Shown one piece after another: positions 43,622-53,000 of a stretch of 64,000 nucleotides of DNA (within the stretch, counting starts at the first letter, position 1; each line of letters opens with the position of its first letter). Source of the DNA: Mucilaginibacter rubeus. Its GTDB lineage: Bacteria > Bacteroidota > Bacteroidia > Sphingobacteriales > Sphingobacteriaceae. Under the pieces are notes generated by a model. That model searched no databases. It was given only the letters and a program-made list of their open reading frames with translations, and was not told the DNA's origin. The translations under genes were made by a program, and so were the position numbers. The stretch is from assembly GCF_014643835.1 (NCBI RefSeq), contig NZ_BMKD01000001.1, positions 1,054,001-1,118,000 on the forward strand. The letters are read 5' to 3'.

Positions 43622-45118
43622 ATGGATTACGAAAATATAGCACCTTGGGAACATTATCCAAAGCATTTGCGCTTTAATGAAATTCAAAACCCGCTTTATG
43701 TCATTAGTGACTTTTACTCAACTGGCTGGCCAAAGGACCATAAAAAAAATTTAAAAACATGGCGCTATTACGTAACCCACGAAGGATATTATAAAGGTAA
43801 AGATGGACATGGGCCAGGGACGTTATTATTTGAGTATGATATGAACCTAAGATTTATTGAGGCAATGCATCTTTTACTCATTGATTACAAACGACACTCA
43901 TATGATTATAAAATTGCAACACCAGAACAACTAAAAGAAGAACAAAAAAAATGGGCCTATTTCCCCAAAAATCTCTCTGATGATGAACTTGCAAATCCTT
44001 TCATTGCAATAAAAAAATCTTTTAAGGTTTTAAAACCCCAACATTATAGAGATCAATTACATGAATGGCTTCACTCATCGTTATATAATATTCCATCAGA
44101 TGATGTTCTAAATGCTGGTGACATAATTGTAGTGTACGAAAGCTTATTGAAACTATATGCCGCAGGGTGGCTAATCCATCAGCGCGAGACAAAAGAAGTT
44201 TACCTTGAAAAATCTTTATTAAGCCAAGCTAAATTGGGGACACTGGATAGGGAAAGCATAGACGAGGAAATACAACTACAACAAATACATCCCGAATTAA
44301 CTGAGGCTCAAGAAAGGCAATTAGAAGAAATTAGAGACCTTATAATCAAGCGAATACCATGTGTGAGGATGATTGTGGCGTTGGGAACAAGTAACGACCC
44401 TTTTAATTACTATCTAACGGTTCTAATAAACGACAATGAAAGAACCCCGGAACATGAAGTAGGCAATAAGATTGAAGATCATTGCAGATTTCTCGCCAAC
44501 GTGTTCACATTTGTTAGCAAAGAAAGCAGCGCGCGAAATGCAGTTTTGGCTGGCAAGCGTTTCTGGAACATTGTAATGCTTAAAGGTATTAAAATATATG
44601 AGGGCAAAAATGTCAAAATTCCGGAGCCACAAGAAATTCCAAAAGCTATTTGGTTGGATAGAGTTAATCACGACTGGCACAGATGGGGGCGACAGGGAAA
44701 AGAATTTATGAAAGGCGCTACGTACTATATTGCAGAAGGGTCTGACACCCTCGCATTATTTATGCTACATCAGGTTGTTGAAAATAGTCTAATGGCAATC
44801 ATTAAGCTGTTTTTAGGATATCGTCCATCTGCACATAATTTACGCCGAATGCTAAATATTACATTACTTCTTACACCGAAACTCGCCGAAATTTTCGAAC
44901 TGGAAAGTAAAGAAGGCTCGCAACTCTTTTCGATACTTCAAACCGGTTATTCAGATGCGCGGTACAAAAATGATTTTCAGATTGACAAGAACATTTTACC
45001 ATTACTACAACAAAAAGTCGAATTAATTCTGATAACAACGGAAAATATATACAAGCAATTCATTACAGGTTTTACGATGGAAGAAATAAAGGTTGACACC
45101 CCGTTGGATCGCAATTGA
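43622..45118 (+). CDS. fusion protein: unknown domain plus MNT-like plus HEPN domain
   Basis: 498 aa from the ATG at 43622 (a TTG at 43613 is in frame). Residues 1-200 match the upstream gene. About 225-340 is a degenerate nucleotidyltransferase-like region. About 365-490 is a HEPN domain (MLHQVVENSLMAIIKLFLGYRPSAHNL... YSDARYKND). MNT-HEPN pairs are toxin-antitoxin or defence systems in which HEPN acts on RNA or is adenylylated. The exact RxxxxxH RNase motif is not clear. Cytoplasmic. Confidence 0.75.
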   Translation: MDYENIAPWEHYPKHLRFNEIQNPLYVISDFYSTGWPKDHKKNLKTWRYYVTHEGYYKGKDGHGPGTLLFEYDMNLRFIEAMHLLLIDYKRHSYDYKIATPEQLKEEQKKWAYFPKNLSDDELANPFIAIKKSFKVLKPQHYRDQLHEWLHSSLYNIPSDDVLNAGDIIVVYESLLKLYAAGWLIHQRETKEVYLEKSLLSQAKLGTLDRESIDEEIQLQQIHPELTEAQERQLEEIRDLIIKRIPCVRMIVALGTSNDPFNYYLTVLINDNERTPEHEVGNKIEDHCRFLANVFTFVSKESSARNAVLAGKRFWNIVMLKGIKIYEGKNVKIPEPQEIPKAIWLDRVNHDWHRWGRQGKEFMKGATYYIAEGSDTLALFMLHQVVENSLMAIIKLFLGYRPSAHNLRRMLNITLLLTPKLAEIFELESKEGSQLFSILQTGYSDARYKNDFQIDKNILPLLQQKVELILITTENIYKQFITGFTMEEIKVDTPLDRN

Positions 45119-45119
45119 G

Positions 45120-45142
45120 CTGGGTGACTTTTGGTCACTCAG
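45120..45142 (+). terminator. terminator-like hairpin
   Basis: CTGGGTGAC / GTCACTCAG with one mismatch, directly after the stop of the MNT-HEPN gene and followed by TTTATT. Confidence 0.65.
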
Positions 45143-45394
45143 TTTATTGCCGACGAAATTCGCTAGGACGAAAGGCAAAAGGCTTGGGGCATTATTTATG
45201 TCCCTCGCTTTAATGCCAAAAAAAATTAAAAGGCACCGCTAAGCGCCCGAGTAGTTAAGGGAGGTGGTTTGTGTATCACGCCACCTTACCTGGCTACTTT
45301 AAAGACCCGGACACCTGTGTAGGACGCAGTAGATTAGGCGGGCGGTAGTACCAGATACCGTCTTGCCTACCTACTTGCTAAAAAACAATTTAAG
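45143..45394 (+). ncRNA. structured leader or small RNA before the SWIM gene
   Basis: A 250-bp non-coding stretch, more GC-rich than its neighbours, with several hairpins: AGGTGG/CCACCT near 45260-45290, and TAGGC/GCCTA enclosing CGGTA/TACCG at 45335-45369, whose end is 25 nt before the ATG at 45395. It may be a cis-acting 5' leader or a separate RNA. Confidence 0.35.
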
Positions 45395-46729
45395 ATGAAA
45401 AAAAGCAAAATTAAAGCTACTTCCGAAGAATTATATAATGAATTATATTTTTACAAAATTGCTTTTGAAAACAGTAATCAGATATTAACTAATGAAGTTT
45501 TGGAAAAGCATTTTCTAAAACCAGTAATATTAAACAAGGCGATAAAAAAGCTTCATAACGAATTCCTTAGCTTTAACGCAGGAGTAATAGGGATTGCTCT
45601 AAAGGATAAGGAAACCCTTGTTCAGAAATTTTTTATCGGGATTGAGAAAGACGCTATCTACGTCGCCTGCAATTGCGGAATGCCGTCGCAAGAACTTTGT
45701 GAACACACTTTCTACGGATTAGGGAGGTTTATAAAAGGGCATAATGGCGATTTTAAGCCCTATTATTGGCCAGGCATCGAAATCGATAATCACGGCTTGT
45801 GTAAATATTTAGACATAAAAATTTCTTGGCATGAAATTTCAATTCATCCCAAAAAAGAATTAGGTCGCTTGTTTATTACAAGTCGAGGCTTTGACGAAAT
45901 TGATCGAATTTTATTTGATGAAAAAGGCTCGCAAATTAGCATAAAGAAAAATGGGTATGAAAAATTAATTGGCTATCATTTTATATATAACGCAAACCAA
46001 GGAGAACGTGCGCATTTCCCCTTTTTACTGCCATTTATTGGAGTTGCAAACAACACTGACGATATCCTTTCTTATGAAACATATTTGATGCATGATGATA
46101 GATCAATTGGCGACATTTCTTTAACAAACGATCAAATATTACTTAATGATATCTGTCATAAAATGCAAAATTTGGCCTCATCAACAAGAGGGGATAGATT
46201 ATGCTGCTTGAAAGATAAGTTATCACAAAGTCAAATGGTTGAAATACTGGGGTTATGGCAACAAGCTATCCCATTAATTAAAAAACAGCCATACGTTAAA
46301 GCAAGTTATTCATTCGATATGAGAAGTCTCGCGGAAAAACCTGGAAAAAAAGACGCGGAGGATTTCAAAATTGATAATGGGACATTAAGTATTTCCTTTT
46401 TTCTAAAGGAACATGAAGACTTTTTTTCGTTGGAACCTATAATACATGTTTACGAGAAGGACATAACGGAGTCTTTCTGGAAATTCCCGTTTTTCATCGT
46501 TGATCCTCTTAGACCAAGCTACTACCATTTCCATTTAGTTGACAATATTCAGGATGATACTATCTTGGAATGGTTTACTTTAGGTGGAAATAAGTTGACC
46601 GTTTTAAAACAAGATTTTGAGGAATTCAATAATAAATTTCTCATCAAGATCAGAGAACACTATGTGGTCTATTATCTGCCTCTCAAATCCAGAAAAAGAA
46701 GTTTATTAAAGAACCAAGTTTTTTTATAA
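45395..46729 (+). CDS. SWIM zinc-finger protein without a helicase domain
   Basis: 444 aa. SWIM zinc finger CNCG...LCEH with ligands C92, C94, C102 and H104. The remainder has no helicase motifs and no recognised domain. In bacteria this finger usually precedes a SNF2 helicase. Here the protein ends where that helicase would start, so it is either a truncated SNF2-SWIM protein or a stand-alone partner of the SNF2 protein encoded 15 kb away. Confidence 0.65.
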   Translation: MKKSKIKATSEELYNELYFYKIAFENSNQILTNEVLEKHFLKPVILNKAIKKLHNEFLSFNAGVIGIALKDKETLVQKFFIGIEKDAIYVACNCGMPSQELCEHTFYGLGRFIKGHNGDFKPYYWPGIEIDNHGLCKYLDIKISWHEISIHPKKELGRLFITSRGFDEIDRILFDEKGSQISIKKNGYEKLIGYHFIYNANQGERAHFPFLLPFIGVANNTDDILSYETYLMHDDRSIGDISLTNDQILLNDICHKMQNLASSTRGDRLCCLKDKLSQSQMVEILGLWQQAIPLIKKQPYVKASYSFDMRSLAEKPGKKDAEDFKIDNGTLSISFFLKEHEDFFSLEPIIHVYEKDITESFWKFPFFIVDPLRPSYYHFHLVDNIQDDTILEWFTLGGNKLTVLKQDFEEFNNKFLIKIREHYVVYYLPLKSRKRSLLKNQVFL

Positions 46730-46762
46730 CCTCAAACAATGCCGCTTGGTACCGCCAGGAAT

Positions 46763-46797
46763 GAAGGCAAGCAGTTGAATTCAACTGCTTCGCCTTC
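46763..46797 (+). terminator. long-stem intrinsic terminator
   Basis: GAAGGC around the 22-bp palindrome AAGCAGTTGAA/TTCAACTGCTT, closed by GCCTTC and followed by TTAAATTT. It ends the SWIM transcript and separates it from the 248-aa gene. Confidence 0.75.
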
Positions 46798-46831
46798 TTA
46801 AATTTACCTCTAAAAGAAAATTTCTCAGGCC

Positions 46832-46882
46832 CCAGATTGCGTGGGGGGTGATTGAATAGCAGTCACCCACCCATACTGCTGG
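46832..46882 (+). repeat. hairpin before the 248-aa gene
   Basis: TGGGGGGTGA pairs with TCACCC-A-CCCA, closed by an outer CCAG/CTGG. It has no T tract. It lies 74 nt before the ATG at 46956, upstream of the -7 box, so it is more likely a DNA site or transcription barrier than a leader. Confidence 0.4.
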
Positions 46883-46942
46883 ATAAATCAACAAACTGGT
46901 ATCCAGGAAAATATTTGAATTAGTATAATTGAAAGACATCCG

Positions 46943-46950
46943 TAACTTTG
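46943..46950 (+). promoter_or_regulatory. Bacteroidetes -7 promoter box
   Basis: TAACTTTG, a perfect TAnnTTTG, 5 nt before the ATG at 46956; a TTTG 25 nt upstream could be a widely spaced -33. A leaderless message would result. Confidence 0.45.
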
Positions 46951-46955
46951 ATAAT

Positions 46956-47699
46956 ATGGCGTCATTAAAGACATATTTTATTATGTTAAAGCTACTTTTA
47001 AGCGGCTACAGTGAAACCCACCAAAAAGAGGAATTATATCTGCACGACGCACTAAGAAAGGCCGAATCTGAAGATGATTTTAAAAGTATTTGCACTGTGC
47101 TTGGTAAATCAGGCGGCCTCTTCTGTGTTCCTACGCTAATGGCTTTTGCAAAAGAGAAGAATGCTAATAAAGCTAATGCTGCTATTGATACACTTGTACA
47201 AATTCGTGAAAGGGTAATTGAACACGATAACCCAGATATGAAGGACTTTTTTTCACCGACATTTTGGCAACCACGTTGGATTGGAACCAAGGATAGTTTT
47301 ATTAGTTATGTCGCTTGTATCGCCGGGATTTTCGATAAAGAAGATCCATTTGACGGTGATAATTTAGATGAAACGGCTGAAAAGTTAATGTGCGAGATAC
47401 AGGTTGATCTTTATCCACACGAGACTTTTCGTGAGTTAAGATTGTGCTCTCCTGGCTGGGAGGCAAAAGAAGATTTTGTAAACCTATTAACCGAAATTGA
47501 AAGCGACACGCTTATGCAAAATATGCTTTTAGATCTTACAATCAAAAAAAGTCCCGAAGCTTTATATGAAGAAAATATGATTAATATGCGCTGTGATTAT
47601 CTTTTAACAAGGTTAAATTTCCATGTTGATTATCACACTCTACATTATTTGTTGAAGGTTGCTGAGCAGTTAAATCGACCAACTAAAAACACAGACTAA
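46956..47699 (+). CDS. unknown 247-aa protein
   Basis: Starts at the ATG at 46956 (a TTG at 46929 is in frame). Helical, rich in Asp/Glu, possibly a small repeat solenoid (ALRKAESEDDFKSICTVLGKSG) but without clear repeats. No named family. It lies between the SWIM gene and the convergent defence operon. Confidence 0.55.
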   Translation: MASLKTYFIMLKLLLSGYSETHQKEELYLHDALRKAESEDDFKSICTVLGKSGGLFCVPTLMAFAKEKNANKANAAIDTLVQIRERVIEHDNPDMKDFFSPTFWQPRWIGTKDSFISYVACIAGIFDKEDPFDGDNLDETAEKLMCEIQVDLYPHETFRELRLCSPGWEAKEDFVNLLTEIESDTLMQNMLLDLTIKKSPEALYEENMINMRCDYLLTRLNFHVDYHTLHYLLKVAEQLNRPTKNTD

Positions 47700-47959
47700 T
47701 TGACTTTTTTATATTATAATAATTGATATGTGCTATTAGATCGCCATATAGTTTGCCGATACACTTTGCACGGAGCACTGGCGTCAATGGAATTAACCCC
47801 ATTTGCCAAAAAACATTACAGTTGTGTTTTGTCAGTCGCCTGAAAATAAGAATTCAGTTTACGACTAACATATTATTGTTTGCTTAGTAAATACTTAACC
47901 TCCACTTTTACACAAATTTAGACGTATATTCAATTCAATGAATCTAAATAAAATGTAAT
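47700..47959. other. convergent gap, no features
   Basis: 260 bp of AT-rich DNA between two convergent genes. I see no promoter box, terminator-class hairpin or repeat in it. Confidence 0.5.
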
Positions 47960-50032
47960 TTAAAACCAGCTACTTTTTTCCCCAACACCTGTAATTATTA
48001 TAGATTGTATGGCCCTCGAAAAAACCACATAATAAAGAGATCTTTCCTGTTGGTCATATGAATCTCGTTCTCTATCAGTCAGATTAGAGTAGTTAGCAAA
48101 TTTATAGGGTACACTTAACTCAGACATCCCTTTAACAAAAACGACTTTAAATTCATGCCCCTTCATATTATGGAAAGTCGAAACGTTTATGGCGTTGATA
48201 TTTTGTTTTGCGCTATTGAGGTCTAAATATTTAATATTTGCTGAATTAAGCGACTTCTTGAGATCGTCTAAACCACCATTCGTGCGTGAGCACAAGCTAA
48301 TTTCGCTTGGCTGTATTTCACCGCCACCTATATACACTTTCAGCTTGTCCAATATGAATTCATCTTCTTCCTCTGGCGTAACAAATGTTTGATAAAAAGG
48401 CTCATTGCCATGCATTAATGATAGATAGCCTTTTAAGTTTTCATGATTTCCATCGAAATCATCCACTTGCAAATTGGATACGACTTTCATTGCAAGATGT
48501 TTTATTTCTTCGGTTGTTCGATAATTGATTTTTAATTTACGACTTCTTCTTCCCCTTACAATGATTCCCGATCTTGCGAAATTAAGCGTCCTTTTATATA
48601 TGTTTTGATAGGGATCGCCAACCAAAAACATATCATTTTCCTTTTCTTCAACCAATGATCTCAACAAACTCAGCTCCGGGTTACTAAAGTCCTGGATCTC
48701 ATCACATATTAAATATGAATATGGTTTGGTTTTCTGTTTTCTAAAATAGTCAGCCAGCAAATTGCATAATTCTAATTTAGAATAATTTCCTGCCTTTTGT
48801 TTTTTGAATTCTTCAACTACCGCCCAAATATCGATTTTGTCTTTTTTGCCAATCCGGGAGTTTCGACCAATTCTCGAAGCAGTATTATATTCCGCTAAAG
48901 ACGATATATTTTGGGGTAAGATTATCTCATTATATTCGGAAAAGAAAAATTCTACATCAAATTGAGATGGATATTTTTCCAAAGACTGGCTCCAAATCCC
49001 TTTCTCTTGTTCAGCTGAAAAGTAACCCACTTTAGAGTTAAATATTCTGTATTCAGAATTGTTGGCTAAGTCAAAGATCAATTTGTCAATATTAATAATC
49101 TCGACCTGACTTTCTAAGAGACCTAAACCCTTTATGGTGTCCTGCAAATACCCCGTCAAACTTTTGGTGTAAGTAGTAAATAACACAGGACGATCAAAAA
49201 TTCCGGCATTGTCAATAAGGAATTTTGCGCGGTGTAAAGCACAAACAGTTTTGCCAGTACCGGCCCCACCGGTTACCTTAACCGGGCCATTAAAATTGCG
49301 ATAAGCTAAGGTACGTTGACTTGGGTGCAAAAAGATTTTCCATTTTTCAAAGCTGCCATTCAAAACTTCTTCCAATTGCGTATCGTCTGTTAGTATAAAC
49401 GCATGTTTCAAAGCATTGCTGCTTTCCATAGGATTTTCATTGGTTTTACCAGTCTCAATATCTTCAAGTATTTCTTGAAGCGGAATCCCTTCTGCTATAT
49501 AAAACAAGTATTCATATAAATCTACCGGCAGATTGTTTTTGCAATTGTTAAGATCATCAACAGACGATATCGATCTTATTAAACCTATCATCTGTTCAGG
49601 AGCGCCTATTGACAATAGATTAGCATCGGTCAGATTGTCAAAAAGTGGCGTTTCCTCCTTAACAAACGCTTCTTTAATAACTTGTTCCTGGGGTTGTTCA
49701 AAAAGCTGAAAACCCTGCGTTTCAAGGTTCCATTTGAATATTTTATTTTTCGCCCAATCCATCGCTTCGTCATGGTTATCAACCCAGAGCAGATGATACC
49801 CATTCCCCTTTTCAGGAGCCTGGACTATAGCCCTGTATTTATCAGTAACGCGAACGGTTCTTAAGCTCTGATCAGCAAACGAACTTATTTTTTCATAGTT
49901 AATTGCGGATGATGTGGGGTTTTCTCTGAACTTCTTCAAAAGATCCCTTGTTTGCTTTTGAATATGTTTTGGCAAAGAGGAAAATGAATCAAAAAATGAG
50001 TCGTGTATAAACAGTTGTATATCGTGATTCAT
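47960..50032 (-). CDS. UvrD/Rep-type SF1 helicase with RelE/ParE-like N-terminus
   Basis: 690 aa. Residues 1-95 have the RelE/ParE toxin pattern (FFDSFSSLPKHIQKQT... RTVRVTDKYRAIVQ... HLLWVDNHDEAMDWA). A 150-aa linker follows. The SF1A helicase core has Walker A GGAGTGKT near 256, DEIQDF near 441 and GDPYQNIY. Conserved RelE-type catalytic residues cannot be judged by eye. It starts 2 bp after the giant helicase stop, so it belongs to the operon. It may unwind DNA while the toxin-like domain targets RNA or acts only as a docking module. Confidence 0.8.
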   Translation of the reverse strand: MNHDIQLFIHDSFFDSFSSLPKHIQKQTRDLLKKFRENPTSSAINYEKISSFADQSLRTVRVTDKYRAIVQAPEKGNGYHLLWVDNHDEAMDWAKNKIFKWNLETQGFQLFEQPQEQVIKEAFVKEETPLFDNLTDANLLSIGAPEQMIGLIRSISSVDDLNNCKNNLPVDLYEYLFYIAEGIPLQEILEDIETGKTNENPMESSNALKHAFILTDDTQLEEVLNGSFEKWKIFLHPSQRTLAYRNFNGPVKVTGGAGTGKTVCALHRAKFLIDNAGIFDRPVLFTTYTKSLTGYLQDTIKGLGLLESQVEIINIDKLIFDLANNSEYRIFNSKVGYFSAEQEKGIWSQSLEKYPSQFDVEFFFSEYNEIILPQNISSLAEYNTASRIGRNSRIGKKDKIDIWAVVEEFKKQKAGNYSKLELCNLLADYFRKQKTKPYSYLICDEIQDFSNPELSLLRSLVEEKENDMFLVGDPYQNIYKRTLNFARSGIIVRGRRSRKLKINYRTTEEIKHLAMKVVSNLQVDDFDGNHENLKGYLSLMHGNEPFYQTFVTPEEEDEFILDKLKVYIGGGEIQPSEISLCSRTNGGLDDLKKSLNSANIKYLDLNSAKQNINAINVSTFHNMKGHEFKVVFVKGMSELSVPYKFANYSNLTDRERDSYDQQERSLYYVVFSRAIQSIIITGVGEKSSWF

Positions 50033-50034
50033 AA

Positions 50035-53000
50035 TTATAAATTGTTAATGTTGAAATTTTCAATGGTATATTCCGTAAAACCTGATTCAATAAACTTTTT
50101 CCTGGATTCTTCATCAAAAGGGAGCATGAAGAACTTTGGCAACTCAGACCCCAATGTAGCCTGAGCGACAATTATTTCATCTTCCAGCAGTTCAAAATCA
50201 TAATCAAAGTTAATAGCAATGCGTCTTTCTATTAACGCTTTAACTATTTCATGCAATTCATCTGCGAAAAGTTCCAATATCTGATTTATAGATTCTGTCG
50301 GTTCTTCTACCTTCAATTCCCTCTCTACTCCTTTGAAATCATGGAATTGCAATAAATTATACGTCTGCCAAAAAAGCTCCCAGTTTTCTTTATTATAGTC
50401 AGCATCGGGCAATTCATAAAAAATACCGGATTTTATGGCCAGCGTAACCGGATGCCCGAGGCAAATAATTTTTAATTCGTCTACGAATTTTAGATTATCG
50501 CATACTGCGAATTGATCAGGCTTAGATTGCTCAAAATTGAAATCTGCCTCCCGTCCCGATTCTAAAAAAGCATCTACCTGGTCAATTGCCAGGCATTTAT
50601 TTAAGAGTTTGCTTTGTGCTGCAAATAATGGGATAGACGACCACAGCTTAACATCATAGTTAAAAAGAGGCTGTTTAAGAAAAATACAAAACCTCGAATA
50701 ACTGTTCTGGTTCTTGATTAAGCTAAAATCAAAAGATTTTAGAAGCGGGTGTTTAGGCGCAATTCTTCCTATTGCTTCGAAATTTATTTGTCGAAAAAAG
50801 CTATCCTCTGTTTTATTAACAGCCAAATTTACAATGTCTTCCCATGAAAATACCCATTGATCATATCTGCCTGATAGGGTTATAGCATCCCGTATTTTCA
50901 AATCACCTAAAACGCGCTTATTTTCAGCTGTGGCATGAAATTTATAACCGTCTAAATAAACAACTATATCCTTTATTGCCTGAACCTGCTCAAATGTTTG
51001 TGTAACACCATTAATGGTTAATGACACGCATTTAAACAAACAATCTGGCCTTGTGGTGTATTTTACGCCGGTTAAATAATAACCTAAATTCTGTGGCCAT
51101 ATTTCGTAGCAAATCCGGTTATCCTGTTCAATTAAGGTGAGCCGGTATTTTTTTAATCCATTCTCAATCAGCTCCTCAAAATCACTATTGTGTTTGGCCT
51201 TGAAATCCCTTTGCAAAAGATCAATGAACCTTTCTTCTAATTCAGACTCCTCATTGTTGGCAATATGAGCAATATTAGTCAGGCTATTTACTTCATTCCA
51301 TTCGTTAGATTTCTCAACAATGTCTTTAAATAAATTCTCCGCTTCAGCTCTGCTTAATATTTCCCTGTCATACTGATTAGCGTAAGTGTAGATACACTTA
51401 TAACAACCATCTTTTCCCTCATCTTTGCAGGTACAATTCCTGATATGGTCGTAAGCGATATTCAGCAGCTTTGTAAATTCCTCTGTATTAAACAATCTTG
51501 ATAAATAGCCAGTACCGCCGGGAATGCTTTCATACATTACCAGGTAACTTTCCTTTCGGCCAGATTCGGTATTGAACTCATCATAGGCTCTTATATTTAC
51601 ATGGTCTGGGTGACCTTTGAAATAGTCCTTCAATCCTAATAATAGGCCCGCTTTAAAAATAGAGACCTTCTCGGCCGTCCTAAAATCCTGCACAGGAAGT
51701 AATATTTTTAAAGCTTCGGTTTGAAAACTCCTATAGATGTATAACTCGTTAAAAGTTTCATCATTTTGTCCCTGGTAGTTGATTGCTCGGTTTGCACAAT
51801 ATCCAAAATGATATGACTTTTGACGGTTATCAAGCTCACGTTGCGTAAGCGGCCTTTCTGTGGCTTTCCCACAAGTTTTACAAACTACGAAACCGACCTC
51901 CGGATTTTCTTTATCATTGATAAATAGTTTTCTGCTTCCCCAAAACCCCTCTTCCCTAATGCCAGTATTCACTTCAAAATATTCGGCAGCCGAATAAAAT
52001 TCAATACCAAAAGGTACCCGTTTTAAAACTTTAGCGCCTCTCGATGAACTTGGGTCTGTTTTTAGATGGACTGACTTAGTATAAAATTTACGTTCTCTAT
52101 CATCTGAACTGTCGTTAATTTTAGATGATTCCCTATCGTTTACTGACAGTACTCCCTTAAGCTTTACTAAAGTCTTTTTATTTGCAAGGCTCCCCCATGA
52201 GTTATGCTGGCACTTTGGACATAATAGCTGGTCCCGCCGTACATCTACATCTAATTCCAGAGCATCACAATTGCTGCAAAAGCGCCATGTTTCATAATCA
52301 TCCGCCGAAAATATTTCAAGTCCCTGCGATTCCAGCTTGTGTCCCTGGCTGTAAAAAATATTTCCGGGGGCAAGTTCTGTAATGGCACTGGATGCCGGAC
52401 GTACAATTTCACCAAAATCTTCAACATGGTATCTTACGCCTGTTGGTTCTTCAACCTTAGATATTATTTGGGCATTGATATGTACCCCTGTTTCAGGGAA
52501 AGCATAGTTTGGCAGAATACCGATATTGGTTAGGTATTCTATAGTATTTCTCTTGAAAATATTGTCAATCGCCCCCGAAATTGCTCTGTTTTCCGCCTTT
52601 AATGCTTCAGTTTCGGCACCAGTAGCCGGAAGTTTGTTGAGCTGATGCTTTACTTCTTTTCTTTTTTTATCGTAATACTCCACCTCTTTAAGTAATTGGC
52701 TTTGTATAGATTGCAATTGCTGAACCGGCTGATCGGCCAGTAAATCCATTTCAATCTGCTTAACAGCTTCTAAGGCATCCTCATTGGTATACTTTCCTTT
52801 AAAGTTGGTAATTAATTTTGCCTTGTTTTTTGAAATGAAATCAGCAATCTGGTTAAATATAAAGCGGGAATCACCCAAAGGAAGGCTTTTAATTTTCAGT
52901 ACTCTTACAAATGGTGGAATGTTATTGCTGTCATGATCTGCCGATGCCCAGCTATCAAAGCAATAGGCCATAAAATGCCTGCGTAAAATATCCCTGGCGC

